Shown in pieces: positions 35,902 to 45,170 of a stretch of DNA of 64,000 nt. Position 1 is the first letter of the stretch. Every line of letters starts with the position of its first letter. The position numbers were made by a program, and so were the translations under genes. A model generated the notes under the pieces. It was not told the DNA's origin. It made no database searches and saw only the letters and a program-made list of their open reading frames with translations. The stretch is from Ignatzschineria sp. (GTDB taxonomy: Bacteria; Pseudomonadota; Gammaproteobacteria; Cardiobacteriales; Wohlfahrtiimonadaceae): assembly GCA_030150405.1 (NCBI GenBank), contig JASLFU010000039.1, forward strand, positions 1 through 64,000, written 5' to 3'.

Positions 35902-36603
35902 CTACTTCCCCTTACGAATCATTTTTGGAATATTCACACGCGATTCGATCGTAACAGGCTGATACACAACCCGGCGAAGCTCCTCATCGTAGATCACCTC
36001 AACATTCCCCGTTAGTGGGAAATCTTTTCGTAACGGGTGACCGATAAAACCATAATCCGTTAAAATTCTGCGCAGATCAGGATGATTTCTAAAACCGATG
36101 CCGAACATGTCAAAAACTTCACGCTCATACCAGTTCGCTCCATTCCAAATATCCACCACAGAATCCACCATCGGGATCACTCCTTCCCGCTCTCCATCGA
36201 CATAACACTTCACACGCAAACGCGCATTAAAAGCGAAAGAGAGGAGGTGATACACCACTGCAAAACGCTCCGCCATTCCTTTATTGTGCATCGTCGCCTC
36301 GAGCTTATCGCCCGCTCTTCCTACCGAGTTTGGCAGCGCCCCGCGACTAAATCCGCTATTTGAAGCTTCCACATCCCACTCTGCCATGCCATAAGCAGCA
36401 TAGTCTACCGCGGTGATATCGGTAACCTGTTCAAATTTAAGTTCGGGATGCTCACGAAGAGTTTTCATGGTGGAGTGGAGATCATTGGGAGCGATCGTGA
36501 TCGTTAGCTCATCATAAGCTAAGAGAGACTGGAGGATTTTATCGCCGAGAATACCTTCGAGCGATGAGAGGAGTTCTTTTGGATTTCGAATATACATAGA
36601 CAT
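35902..36603 (-). CDS. nuoC: NADH-quinone oxidoreductase subunit C
   Basis: The 30-kDa-type peripheral subunit, 233 residues. It has the signature WYEREVFDMFGIGFRNHPDLRR followed by GHPLRKDFPL. A stretch near residues 78-105 (SNSGFSRGALPNSVGRAG) looks like a lineage insertion in the middle of the fold. Six bases separate it from nuoB and six from nuoD. Confidence 0.95.
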   Translation of the reverse strand: MSMYIRNPKELLSSLEGILGDKILQSLLAYDELTITIAPNDLHSTMKTLREHPELKFEQVTDITAVDYAAYGMAEWDVEASNSGFSRGALPNSVGRAGDKLEATMHNKGMAERFAVVYHLLSFAFNARLRVKCYVDGEREGVIPMVDSVVDIWNGANWYEREVFDMFGIGFRNHPDLRRILTDYGFIGHPLRKDFPLTGNVEVIYDEELRRVVYQPVTIESRVNIPKMIRKGK

Positions 36604-36609
36604 AACTAT

Positions 36610-37095
36610 TTACCCTAATCTCGCAATGGTGCTGGTGCGTTTGATCTTATCGTGCAATCTAAAGATCCCATACATAAGAGCCTCTGCAGTAGGTGGACAA
36701 CCGGGAACATAGACATCAACAGGAACAACACGATCAGAGCCTCGAACCACAGAATAGGAGTAGTGATAGTAGCCTCCCCCATTTGCGCATGACCCCATGG
36801 AAATCACCCATTTCGGCTCTGGCATCTGGTCGTATACTTTGCGCAACGGCACTGCCATTTTATTGGTGAGCGTTCCAGCGATGATCATCAGGTCAGACTG
36901 CCGCGGGGAGGCTCGGAATACTGCTCCTCCGAAACGGTCTAAGTCATAGCGGGCTGCCCCCATATGCATCATCTCTAAAGCACAGCACGCTAATCCAAAC
37001 GTTACAGGCCAGAGCGAACCGGTTCGCGCCCAATTGATTGCCGAGTCGAGCGTGGTGGTTACAAAACCCTCTTCTAATCTACCTTCTAATCCCAT
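36610..37095 (-). CDS. nuoB: NADH-quinone oxidoreductase subunit B
   Basis: Carries terminal cluster N2 that reduces quinone. The 161-residue protein has GLACCALEMM (tandem Cys), SPRQSDLMIIAGT, GSCANGGGYYHYSY and VPGCPPTAEAL. The start at 37095 overlaps the end of nuoA by ten bases, with GGGG six bases upstream. The longer frame from 37116 lies inside nuoA. Confidence 0.96.
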   Translation of the reverse strand: MGLEGRLEEGFVTTTLDSAINWARTGSLWPVTFGLACCALEMMHMGAARYDLDRFGGAVFRASPRQSDLMIIAGTLTNKMAVPLRKVYDQMPEPKWVISMGSCANGGGYYHYSYSVVRGSDRVVPVDVYVPGCPPTAEALMYGIFRLHDKIKRTSTIARLG

Positions 37096-37439
37096 TCTAA
37101 TGCCCCTTTCTTCCACTCATATGCAAAGCCAACGGTTAATAAAACAAGGAACAGCACCGCCGCTAAAATTCCGGGTAAGCCGATCATTTTTAAGGAGGTT
37201 GCCCAAGGTATGAGGAAGATTAATTCAAGATCGAAAACAATAAAGAGAATTGCAACAAGATAGAAGCGGACATCAAACTTCATGCGAGCATCTTCAAATG
37301 CTTCAAATCCGCTCTCATAAGGAGATAGCTTTTCAGCGTTAGGCTTACTAGGGCTAAGAAAGTATCCGAGGACTACGAGGATGCCAGCGAAGATGATGCT
37401 GAACCCCACAAAGACCGCAATAGGAAGATATTCCATCAT
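37086..37439 (-). CDS. nuoA: NADH-quinone oxidoreductase subunit A
   Basis: The three-helix first gene product of the nuo operon, 117 residues. It has the conserved loop SPYESGFEAFEDARMKFDVRFY and IVFDLELIFLIPW. The start was set at the ATG at 37439 because GGAGG lies just upstream of it. The frame also opens with TTG at 37457, but that codon overlaps this ribosome site. Confidence 0.92.
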   Translation of the reverse strand: MMEYLPIAVFVGFSIIFAGILVVLGYFLSPSKPNAEKLSPYESGFEAFEDARMKFDVRFYLVAILFIVFDLELIFLIPWATSLKMIGLPGILAAVLFLVLLTVGFAYEWKKGALEWD

Positions 37440-37570
37440 ACCTAATATTTCCTCCAAGGCTCTAATTTTATGATGATTATTTATGTGCGAGTTTTACCCC
37501 TAAACCTCGCAAATAAACCTTTGCGGCATACCTAGTGATAAAGTATGCTAACTGCCATATACTAATTGAT

Positions 37571-37600
37571 TAAATAGTAAAGTTAAAGTCTAATTGTCAA
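37571..37600 (-). promoter_or_regulatory. Candidate nuo operon promoter
   Basis: On the minus strand a perfect TTGACA (37595-37600) is followed after 18 bases by TATTTA (37571-37576). The -35 is consensus and the -10 weak. It would give a leader of about 130 bases before nuoA. The 37440-37624 region is shared with the divergent amidohydrolase. Confidence 0.35.
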
Positions 37601-37624
37601 TTAATCTAACAACTGAGAAGCACG

Positions 37625-38821
37625 ATGCCAACTAAATTCTTCCTCAATCCTGATACTCAATTTATCAAATCTTTAGCAAAAAGTGAGCCCGAATTTCGTC
37701 TTTTAAGACAAAAACTTCACTCCATGCCAGAACTCTCTAGAGAGGAATTTAAAACGGCAGAGCTTATTGAGTCCCTCCTTCAATCTTGGGGTATTGAGAC
37801 AGAAAGAATTTCTACTACAGGTGTGATCGGGGTCATTAAAAAAGGCTCTACGCCCGAAGCAAAATCTATCGGGTTGCGAGCAGATATTGATGCCCTGCCC
37901 ATCACCGAGGCCAATGAGACCTCTTACGCCTCTCAAAACCCGGGTGTGATGCATGCTTGTGGTCACGACGGCCATACTACAATGCTTCTACTTGCTGCAA
38001 AATACCTTGCATTAGAGGCTCAATTTAATGGCACTGTTGTGCTAATCTTCCAGCCCGACGAGGAGGATACTGCCGGCGCCCGAAGAATGATTGAAGATGG
38101 TCTATTTGAGAAATATCCTGTAGATAATGTCTTTGCGATTCATAACTTTCCCGGAGCACCTCAAGGCGAGGTACTGATTAAACCAGGCCCGCAGATGGCG
38201 GGGACTTGTGCTATCGATATCACCGTGCACTCCCCTGGCGGTCATGCGGCTCATCCCTATCAAACTGTTGATAGCGTTTTAGTCGCCTCCCAGATCGTTG
38301 TTAGTCTGCAATCGATTGTAGCGCGCAATATCTCCGGGCTCGATTCGGCTGTGATTACGATTGGTGCGATCAATGGCGGCTCAGCTAACAACGTCATCCC
38401 TGATAAAGTGACCATGAAGGGGACGCTCCGCTATTTTGACCTCGATGTTCTCGCCACGGCAAAAAACCGAATTGAAGCGATTGCCACAGGCATTGCCGAA
38501 AGTTATGGCGCTACCGCAACCGTCACCTTAACAGATGGTTACATTCCCACCATCAACCACGACAAAGAGACAATGCTCGCCACCGAAACCATTCAGTCGA
38601 TCATAAAACCAGAATATATTCGCCACGATAAAGTCCCCTCCATGGGCGCCGAGGATTTTGGCTTTATGCTCCACGAAAAGCCGGGGGCATATTTCTATAT
38701 TGGCAATGATCGAGATGAAGAATTTGTCGGGCTGCATACTGCAGAGTATGATTTTAACGATGACAATATTCTGGTAGGTGGCGCTATTTGGGCGAAACTT
38801 GCTATCGACTATCTGCAATAA
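37625..38821 (+). CDS. M20D family amidohydrolase (hippurate/N-acyl amino acid hydrolase-like)
   Basis: A 398-residue cytosolic zinc peptidase-family protein. It has LRADIDALPI, the metal ligand region MHACGHDGHTTMLL, FQPDEEDTAGARRMIEDG, GGHAAHPYQTVDS (dimerisation domain) and a C-terminal SMGAEDFGFML. Members remove acyl groups from amino acids or dipeptides (hippuricase, IAA-amino acid hydrolase, N-acetyl-diaminopimelate deacetylase). The exact substrate is not decided here. GAGAAG precedes the ATG. It stands alone, divergent from nuo. Confidence 0.88.
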   Translation: MPTKFFLNPDTQFIKSLAKSEPEFRLLRQKLHSMPELSREEFKTAELIESLLQSWGIETERISTTGVIGVIKKGSTPEAKSIGLRADIDALPITEANETSYASQNPGVMHACGHDGHTTMLLLAAKYLALEAQFNGTVVLIFQPDEEDTAGARRMIEDGLFEKYPVDNVFAIHNFPGAPQGEVLIKPGPQMAGTCAIDITVHSPGGHAAHPYQTVDSVLVASQIVVSLQSIVARNISGLDSAVITIGAINGGSANNVIPDKVTMKGTLRYFDLDVLATAKNRIEAIATGIAESYGATATVTLTDGYIPTINHDKETMLATETIQSIIKPEYIRHDKVPSMGAEDFGFMLHEKPGAYFYIGNDRDEEFVGLHTAEYDFNDDNILVGGAIWAKLAIDYLQ

Positions 38822-38995
38822 CTCTTTAAAATTAAAACTCTTAAAAGCAGATATCGCACAGCTCTCTGAAGTCAATATAGATAAAATGACGTTCAAAGAG
38901 AGCATAAAGAATATTGCAACCTATATTGAGCCAACACTGAGCCATTAAAATAGAGTTTTAGTTTTAAAAGAGCCAATATCCTTAACATTTAACGG

Positions 38996-39001
38996 TATAA
39001 T
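38996..39001 (+). promoter_or_regulatory. Candidate -10 box immediately before proS
   Basis: TATAAT ends seven bases before the proS ATG and no Shine-Dalgarno is visible in between. If used, transcription would begin at or next to the start codon and the message would be leaderless. No good -35 was found, so this is tentative. The rest of the 38822-39007 gap shows no gene. Confidence 0.3.
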
Positions 39002-39007
39002 TTCATT

Positions 39008-40717
39008 ATGAAAACAACCCAATTCTTAATTTCTACCTTACGGGATACTCCCAATGATGCAGAGATCAAATCCCATCAATTAATGCTTCGCGCAGGTCTA
39101 ATTAAGCGCGTAACTTCCGGTATTTACTCCTGGAGCCCTCTCGGCCTTCGGGTATTAAAAAAGACAGAGAATATCGTTCGTGAAGAGATGGATAGAGCGG
39201 GGGCTTTAGAGATGCTTATGCCTTCAGCTCAACCGGCTGAACTCTGGGAGGAATCTGGTCGCTGGGAGCAATTTGGCCCAGAACTTCTACGTTTTAAGGA
39301 TCGCCACAACCGCGACTACTGCCTAGGCCCCACTCACGAAGAGGTCATTACCGATTTTGCCCGCACTGAGCTCAAAAGCTATCGTCAATTACCGATCAAT
39401 CTCTATCAGATTCAGTGGAAATTCCGTGATGAAATTCGCCCCCGCTTTGGCGTAATGCGCTCTCGGGAATTTTTAATGAAAGATGCCTACTCTTTCCATA
39501 TCGATGCTGAGTCGCTCGATGAGACCTATAACAAAATGTATACCGCCTACTCTAATGTTCTCGATCGTTTAAAATTGGAGTATCGCGCGGTATTTGCCGA
39601 TTCTGGCGCTATTGGGGGCTCTAAATCACAGGAGTTCCATGTTATTACACAAGCAGGAGAAGATGCGATCGCTTACTCCACAGAATCAGATTATGCCGCG
39701 AACGTTGAAGCTGCAGAGGCGATTGCTGTTGGGACTCGCGGGGAAGCTACACAGCCCCTTAAGAAAATTGAGACTCCCGGAGTGACCTCTATTGAAGATT
39801 TAGCAAAATTCCTTAACTCTCCTCCCGAGATGCATCTTAAGACGCTTATTCTCCATGGGAAGAAGGAGGGGGAGTTAATTGCAGTCTGCTTACGGGGTGA
39901 CCATGAGTTAAACGAGGTTAAAGCAGAAAACTCAGGGCTCTTTGCGACCCCCTTAATCTTCGCTTCCGACGCAGAGATTGAGGAGACACTCAACACCACA
40001 CCTGGATCTATCGGCCCTGTAGGGCTCTCAATTCCAGTGGTTTTTGACCGGCAAGCTGCACTTATGAGCAACTTTAGTTGTGGAGCTAATGAGCCTGGAT
40101 TCCACTATATCGGCGTGAATATTGGCCGTGATTTAGAGGAACCCGAAGTGCTCGATCTCCGGGAGATTCAAGAAGGAGATCCTTCCCCCTGTGGTAAAGG
40201 GAAAATCGCCCTTGCCCGCGGTATTGAAGTGGGTCATATCTTCCAGCTCGGCGACCGTTACTCTAAAGCGATGAATGCCACAGTACTTGATCAAAATGGA
40301 AAAGCGACAATTATGCAGATGGGCTGTTACGGCATTGGGGTTACCCGCATTGTTGCCGCAGCTATCGAGCAGCAAAATGATGAAGCTGGCATCATCTGGC
40401 CCGAAGCGATTGCCCCCTTCACCCTCTCTATTATTCCGATGAATTATGGCAAATCGGAAGCTGTACGGGAAGCGGCTGATAAACTCTATACAGAACTTAA
40501 AGCGCTGGGCATTGATGTTCTCTTAGAAGATCGTAATATTCGACCTGGAGAAGCCTTTAGCGATCATGAGTTGATCGGTATTCCCCATCGAGTAGTGATT
40601 GGAGATCGCAGCCTTAAAAATAACGAGGTGGAGTATAAAGGTCGCCAAGATAGCGAATCCACCATGGTCGATGCTGACGAGATTCTTAATTTTATTAAAG
40701 AGAAGCTTGGCAAATAG
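39008..40717 (+). CDS. proS: Prolyl-tRNA synthetase
   Basis: Class IIa synthetase of the bacterial type, 569 residues (E. coli 572). It has the motif 1 region GIYSWSPLGLRVLKK, motif 2 QIQWKFRDEIRPRFGVMRSREF, an inserted editing (YbaK-like) domain around residues 230-390, motif 3 GCYGIGVTRIVAAA and a C-terminal anticodon-binding domain. It charges tRNA-Pro and clears Ala-tRNA-Pro. No ribosome site is evident upstream. Confidence 0.97.
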   Translation: MKTTQFLISTLRDTPNDAEIKSHQLMLRAGLIKRVTSGIYSWSPLGLRVLKKTENIVREEMDRAGALEMLMPSAQPAELWEESGRWEQFGPELLRFKDRHNRDYCLGPTHEEVITDFARTELKSYRQLPINLYQIQWKFRDEIRPRFGVMRSREFLMKDAYSFHIDAESLDETYNKMYTAYSNVLDRLKLEYRAVFADSGAIGGSKSQEFHVITQAGEDAIAYSTESDYAANVEAAEAIAVGTRGEATQPLKKIETPGVTSIEDLAKFLNSPPEMHLKTLILHGKKEGELIAVCLRGDHELNEVKAENSGLFATPLIFASDAEIEETLNTTPGSIGPVGLSIPVVFDRQAALMSNFSCGANEPGFHYIGVNIGRDLEEPEVLDLREIQEGDPSPCGKGKIALARGIEVGHIFQLGDRYSKAMNATVLDQNGKATIMQMGCYGIGVTRIVAAAIEQQNDEAGIIWPEAIAPFTLSIIPMNYGKSEAVREAADKLYTELKALGIDVLLEDRNIRPGEAFSDHELIGIPHRVVIGDRSLKNNEVEYKGRQDSESTMVDADEILNFIKEKLGK

Positions 40718-40770
40718 AGCTCAACCCTCTATAACAAAAACAAACAACGAGCTATTTAAACTGCTCACAA

Positions 40771-40810
40771 AAAGCCCCACACTCTTAAAGAATGTGGGGC
40801 TTTCTCTTTT
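40771..40810. terminator. Terminator between proS and tsaB
   Basis: A 9-bp stem AGCCCCACA/TGTGGGGCT (40773-40781 with 40793-40801), extended inward past one mismatch, followed by TTCTCTTTT on plus and by TTTTTGTG on minus. It is shared by convergent proS and tsaB. Confidence 0.8.
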
Positions 40811-40871
40811 AGATCGTTTCCAATCACGCTTTAGAGCTTAATTGTAAATTTAATAATCTAAAAATCGCCTC

Positions 40872-41582
40872 TTAATTTTTAGCCGCTCTCAGCGCTGCCT
40901 GCTCCTCAAGCGTTAAGGCCACATTATGGCGAAGATAGATGGGCGAAACCTGATCAGCATAGAGCCCTAAACCCTTTTCAAGATCATCAATAGCCAGTAG
41001 CGCAACCTCCCCAGCCCGAGGATGTTTCTTATCCGCCACCTGATCGACACCGATAATGGCTGCCGACTCCTCATCCAGCAACCAACCATCGCCCACGCCG
41101 ATGATGCCCTCACCTTTGCCCTCATACTGCTCATAGAGCGCATCGAGCGAAGAGACCTGGTCGCCCTCTAAAATCTTGAGTTCCCCCTCTTCATCTAACG
41201 CATAGAGCCCCCAATAGACCTCCTGCATCTTAGCATCCATCATCGGCATCACTTTCGCCTCAGGATGCTCCTCGAGTACCGGGAGCGCAAGCGTAGCAAG
41301 GGTTGAGACCGGAACAATGGGAAGATCCAAGCCACTTCCTAATCCTTGTGCAAAACCGCAAGCTATCCGCAAGCCGGCAAAACTTCCCGGACCTGCAGAA
41401 AAGGCTAAGCCATTAAGATCAGAAAACTCCAGCTCAGATTCTGCCATCACCTCTTTGATCATCGGCATTAAGATCTCGATATGCTTTCGCGGGGCAATAG
41501 TGAGCCTTTCAACAATCTCACCATTAACATATACCGCCGCAGAACAGGCTTCTGTAGAAGCATCTAACGCTAATATCTTCAT
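40872..41582 (-). CDS. tsaB: tRNA threonylcarbamoyladenosine biosynthesis protein TsaB
   Basis: TsaB dimerises with TsaD and supports t6A37 formation with TsaE. The 236-residue ASKHA-fold protein begins ILALDASTEACSAAVYVNG and has the diagnostic FSAGPGSFAGLRIACGFAQG, then VSTLATLAL and the metal-site-like MMDAKMQEVYWGLY. The length is as in E. coli (231). It starts two bases after the zf-CHCC gene stop, so it is coupled to it and to ettA. Confidence 0.95.
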   Translation of the reverse strand: MKILALDASTEACSAAVYVNGEIVERLTIAPRKHIEILMPMIKEVMAESELEFSDLNGLAFSAGPGSFAGLRIACGFAQGLGSGLDLPIVPVSTLATLALPVLEEHPEAKVMPMMDAKMQEVYWGLYALDEEGELKILEGDQVSSLDALYEQYEGKGEGIIGVGDGWLLDEESAAIIGVDQVADKKHPRAGEVALLAIDDLEKGLGLYADQVSPIYLRHNVALTLEEQAALRAAKN

Positions 41583-41583
41583 C

Positions 41584-41754
41584 TTATTTAACTAACGTGT
41601 ACTCAATGCTGCAGTAAGGGCAAGTCACCTTTCCATCTTCCCCTGGTGTGAGGAATACCCGTGGATGAAAGCCCCAAGCTTCCACATCTTCCGGAGGACA
41701 ACAGATCGGTAAATCCTGCTCTTTAACTTCTACCTTTTTTGTTTCAAGTGCCAT
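41584..41754 (-). CDS. Zinc-finger domain protein (zf-CHCC, NDUFS6-like)
   Basis: A 56-residue protein with the CHCC zinc-binding pattern: Cys in LPICCPPEDV, His in WGFHPRVFL, and CPYCSIEY near the C-terminus. This family (PF10276) includes the mitochondrial complex I accessory subunit NDUFS6. Bacterial members are usually uncharacterised. The start at 41754 was chosen because AAAGGAGC lies five bases upstream; the longer frame to 41775 begins at the ettA stop. It lies between ettA and tsaB. Confidence 0.85.
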   Translation of the reverse strand: MALETKKVEVKEQDLPICCPPEDVEAWGFHPRVFLTPGEDGKVTCPYCSIEYTLVK

Positions 41755-41774
41755 AATGCGCTCCTTTCGATCCA

Positions 41775-43445
41775 CTAGCGGGAAATCGGCTTGTATTTAA
41801 TACGTTGCGGGCGATCTGCATCATCCCCTAAACGGCGACGGCGATCGGCCTCATACTCCTCATAGTTACCTTCGAACCATTCTACATGAGAATTCCCTTC
41901 AAAAGCTAATATGTGGGTTGCGATTCGGTCTAAGAACCAGCGGTCATGGGAGATCACCACCACACAACCAGCAAAGGCTAAAATCGCATCTTCAAGCGCC
42001 CGAAGTGTCTCTACATCAAGATCGTTTGTCGGTTCGTCAAGCAGAATCACGTTGCCGCCCGAGCGTAACACCTTCGCTAAATGGACACGATTTCGCTCCC
42101 CTCCAGAGAGATCTTTCACCAATTTCTGCTGATCTGATCCCTTAAAGTTAAAACGGCCACAGTAAGCCCGTGAAGGAGTCTCAAAGCTTCCTACCCGGAT
42201 AATATCTTGCCCATCAGAGATCTCTTCCCACACTGTTTTATTAGGGTCGAGAGAATCGCGGCTTTGATCCACATACGCCAATTTTACAGACTCACCCACA
42301 CGGAAAGTACCCGCATCAGGCTCGAGCTGACCTGTCATGAGTTTAAAGAGGGTCGATTTACCCGCACCATTTGGACCAATCACCCCAACAATTCCCCCTT
42401 TAGGCAGATTGAAGCTTAAATCTTCATAGAGGAGTTTATCGCCAAAAGCTTTCGCAACGCCTTCTGCCTCAATCACTAAATCTCCTAAACGAGGACCGGG
42501 AGGAATATAGATCTCCATAGTCTCATTACGTTTCTGGAACTCTTGACTCTCAAGCTCCTCAAATCGGGCAAGACGCGCTTTCGATTTTGTTTGACGCCCC
42601 TTAACCCCTTGGCGAACCCACTCAAGCTCCTTTTTAATAGCTTTTGCACGAGACTCCTCTTGACGCGCCTCTTGTGCTAAACGCTTATCTTTCTGTTCAA
42701 GCCAGCTAGAGTAGTTACCTTCCCAAGGGATACCATGCCCACGGTCGAGCTCTAAAATCCAGCCCGCCACATTATCTAAGAAGTAACGGTCATGCGTTAC
42801 AGCAACAACCGTTCCGGGGTAATCGTGCAAGAAGCGCTCTAGCCACGCGACCGATTCTGCATCTAAGTGGTTGGTCGGCTCATCTAAAAGGAGCATATCG
42901 GGCTTTGAGAGCAGTAACTTACAGAGCGCAACACGACGCTTTTCACCCCCGGAGAGTGTCACCACATCCCGATCCATCGGCGGTAAACGAAGCGCATCGG
43001 CAGCGATCTCAAGTTGACGATCTAAGTTATGGCCATCGGTACTGGCTAAAATCGCCTCAAGCTCTGCCTGGCGTGTAGCTAAAGCGTCAAAATCTGCATC
43101 GGGCTCTGCATATGCGGCATAAACTTTATCGAGCTCTGCTTGCGCCTCTTTAATAGGACCAAGCGCCTCCTCTAAGTTGCCACGCACATCAAGCTCCTCA
43201 TTTAATTGAGGCTCTTGCTCTAAATACCCAATTTTTGTACCCGGCTGAACACGGGCTTCCCCTTGGATATTGGTATCCACCCCCGCCATAATGCGCAAAA
43301 GTGTAGATTTACCTGCACCATTTAAACCCAATACCCCGATCTTCGCCCCTGGGAAAAATGAGATAGAGATATCTTTTAAGATCTCGCGATTGGGCGGTAC
43401 GACCTTACTCACACGATTCATCGTGTAGATAAATTGTCCTGACAT
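41775..43445 (-). CDS. ettA: Energy-dependent translational throttle protein EttA (ABC-F)
   Basis: A ribosome-binding ABC-F ATPase that gates entry into the elongation cycle according to the ATP/ADP ratio. The 556-residue length matches E. coli EttA (555). It has two ABC cassettes with Walker A GLNGAGKST and GPNGAGKST, signatures LSGGEKRRV and LSGGERNRV, Walker B LLLDEPTNHLD and ILLDEPTNDLD, and the inter-domain P-site tRNA-interacting linker rich in Lys/Arg. It has the EttA-specific N-terminus QFIYTMNRVSKVVPP. It leads a three-gene unit with zf-CHCC and tsaB. Confidence 0.97.
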   Translation of the reverse strand: MSGQFIYTMNRVSKVVPPNREILKDISISFFPGAKIGVLGLNGAGKSTLLRIMAGVDTNIQGEARVQPGTKIGYLEQEPQLNEELDVRGNLEEALGPIKEAQAELDKVYAAYAEPDADFDALATRQAELEAILASTDGHNLDRQLEIAADALRLPPMDRDVVTLSGGEKRRVALCKLLLSKPDMLLLDEPTNHLDAESVAWLERFLHDYPGTVVAVTHDRYFLDNVAGWILELDRGHGIPWEGNYSSWLEQKDKRLAQEARQEESRAKAIKKELEWVRQGVKGRQTKSKARLARFEELESQEFQKRNETMEIYIPPGPRLGDLVIEAEGVAKAFGDKLLYEDLSFNLPKGGIVGVIGPNGAGKSTLFKLMTGQLEPDAGTFRVGESVKLAYVDQSRDSLDPNKTVWEEISDGQDIIRVGSFETPSRAYCGRFNFKGSDQQKLVKDLSGGERNRVHLAKVLRSGGNVILLDEPTNDLDVETLRALEDAILAFAGCVVVISHDRWFLDRIATHILAFEGNSHVEWFEGNYEEYEADRRRRLGDDADRPQRIKYKPISR

Positions 43446-44029
43446 GCTAACCTTATTCCTTTACCGTAAACGTTATGGGGCAGAGCAGCTTACTACCCTG
43501 CACTGCTTTGTTAATTTTATCCGTTGTTTTTTTATAACATCTGTTAGATCGCTCCTGCTCACAATTTTCGCCCCCGCTTTTTTAAAGACTAAAAGCAAAA
43601 AAGAGGCAAACGTGCCCATAGCGATCAAAATCCTTCTCTATTCTACCCTATCCCAAGGCAAATTAGGCAAGGCTTTCGATATTTTCCTCCCCCCTTAAGC
43701 GCTTTCTTTAGCCCATTTTACACACAGCGAAGCTTTGCTCCTTTCTTTGATACTTATCACCCCCTAAGTGATAAAAGCTGCGCATAATAGCTGACAACTC
43801 TTTACAGACAATAGACGAAGAGCGTTTTTCTTCCCTCTTTTGATCCCATTTAAAGTCAGCTTCGAGCTCTCTTGAATCTCTCTTTAAAGCGTATGATGTA
43901 AATTGCGCAAAAATGGGGGAAAAGAGTATAAAGCGGAGCTTAAATGGCTTATCATATCCTCCAAAATAGCGGTTTTTAAATCATAAATTCCACATCAAGA
44001 ATGGAATATTTTCGGAGGAGAAAGGAACT
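43446..44029. other. Intergenic region between divergent ettA and quinone oxidoreductase
   Basis: There is no convincing gene; the 84-codon frame at 43444-43698 has no ribosome site and low-complexity coding. Two structures are visible. One is a hairpin GCAGAGCAG/CTGCACTGC (43480-43488 with 43498-43506, one mismatch), followed on plus by TTTGTTAATTTT and placed in the ettA leader. The other is a dyad TTATCAC-7-GTGATAA (43754-43774) that could be a repressor site. Neither is matched to a known regulator. Confidence 0.4.
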
Positions 44030-44998
44030 ATGGCATACCAAATCACATTAAAAAAACAGGGCGATATCTCTAATCTTGTTAAAGAAGCACTCACCCTTCC
44101 TGCACCCAAGGCCCATGAGGTCACCTTAGAGCAAAGAGCGATCGGGCTAAACTTTATCGATATCTATCATCGAGATGGGCTCTATAAGCTCGATACCCCA
44201 TTAGTGATCGGCCAAGAGGGTGCTGGCGTTGTAACGGCTGTGGGCAGTGAGATCTCCCATTTAAAAGTTGGCGATCGGGTAGTCTATGCCGGAGTAATGG
44301 GGGCTTATGCCTCCCATCGCAATATGACAACAGAGCGTCTTATTAAAATTCCGGAGAAGATCTCCTTTGAGGAAGCCGCCTCCTCTCTCCTTCGTGGGGG
44401 AACGGCAAGCTATCTTCTATTTGATACCTTTCCACTAAAACCTGAGCATACCGCCCTTATTCATGCGGGTGCAGGCGGCGTGGGGCAGATATTAATTCAA
44501 TGGGCCAAGGCTCTTGGCGCAACAGTGATCACCACCGTTGGAAATGATGAAAAAGCTAGAGTGGTAGAGGCTCTCGGGGCTGATTTAGTGATCAATTACA
44601 ACAGAGAAGATTTTGCCCAAAAAGTGCGTGATTTTGCGCCTCAAGGGGTCGATGTTGTGTATGACGGGGTTGGAAAAGAGACCTTTATGGGCTCTCTCGA
44701 TTCACTAAAACCCTTAGGAATGATGGTCAGCTACGGTAACGCTTCGGGCGCTCCTCCTGAGGTCTCCCCCCTTACCTTATTAGAAAAAGGCGCACTCTTT
44801 TTAACGCGCCCTAATCTCAACAGCTATACCGCCACCCCTGAGCGCTATACCCTAGTTATGGAACGCTGGCTGCAAGCGCTCAATAGTGGCAAAATTAAAC
44901 TCTCTTTACAGCAACAATTCCCACTTGAAGAGGTGGGCAAGGCGCATACCGCCCTTAATAACCGAGAGGTGATCGGCTCTGTTGTCCTAATTCCGTAA
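44030..44998 (+). CDS. NADPH:quinone reductase (zeta-crystallin-like, zinc-free MDR)
   Basis: A 322-residue medium-chain dehydrogenase/reductase of the QorA group. It has the GLNFIDIYHRDGLY N-terminal signature, GQEGAGVV, the NADPH-binding AGAGGVGQILIQWAKALGA and VIGSVVLIP at the end. The structural and catalytic zinc cysteines of alcohol dehydrogenases are absent, as expected for Qor. A strong GGAGGAGAAAGGA precedes the ATG. It is the single gene of its transcript, ended by the hairpin at 45109. Confidence 0.92.
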   Translation: MAYQITLKKQGDISNLVKEALTLPAPKAHEVTLEQRAIGLNFIDIYHRDGLYKLDTPLVIGQEGAGVVTAVGSEISHLKVGDRVVYAGVMGAYASHRNMTTERLIKIPEKISFEEAASSLLRGGTASYLLFDTFPLKPEHTALIHAGAGGVGQILIQWAKALGATVITTVGNDEKARVVEALGADLVINYNREDFAQKVRDFAPQGVDVVYDGVGKETFMGSLDSLKPLGMMVSYGNASGAPPEVSPLTLLEKGALFLTRPNLNSYTATPERYTLVMERWLQALNSGKIKLSLQQQFPLEEVGKAHTALNNREVIGSVVLIP

Positions 44999-45108
44999 AG
45001 ATACGGAGAAAATAGCAGAAATTTTAGGCAAAGGAGATTCAGCAATATAGTTACCTATCCCCCTTAAGATTGTAAAAGAGGGGGGGGGCTTAATAAAAGG
45101 ATTTACCC

Positions 45109-45131
45109 AGCGGAAGAGCTCTTCCGTTTTA
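45109..45131 (+). terminator. Terminator after quinone oxidoreductase gene
   Basis: The self-complementary run CGGAAGAGCTCTTCCG (45111-45126) followed by TTTTATT. A run of nine G (45080-45088) lies just upstream and is a likely length-variable tract. Confidence 0.65.
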
Positions 45132-45170
45132 TTGAAAATGACGATGTTTAATCAATATTTTTAAGACTAC

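Noticed and set aside
41872..42145. Overlapping plus-strand frames within ettA
   Set aside because: They are shadows of a highly conserved ABC-F gene and lack start signals.
43444..43698. 84-codon open frame upstream of the quinone oxidoreductase gene
   Set aside because: Overlaps the ettA start region, has no ribosome site and encodes no recognisable protein; treated as non-coding.
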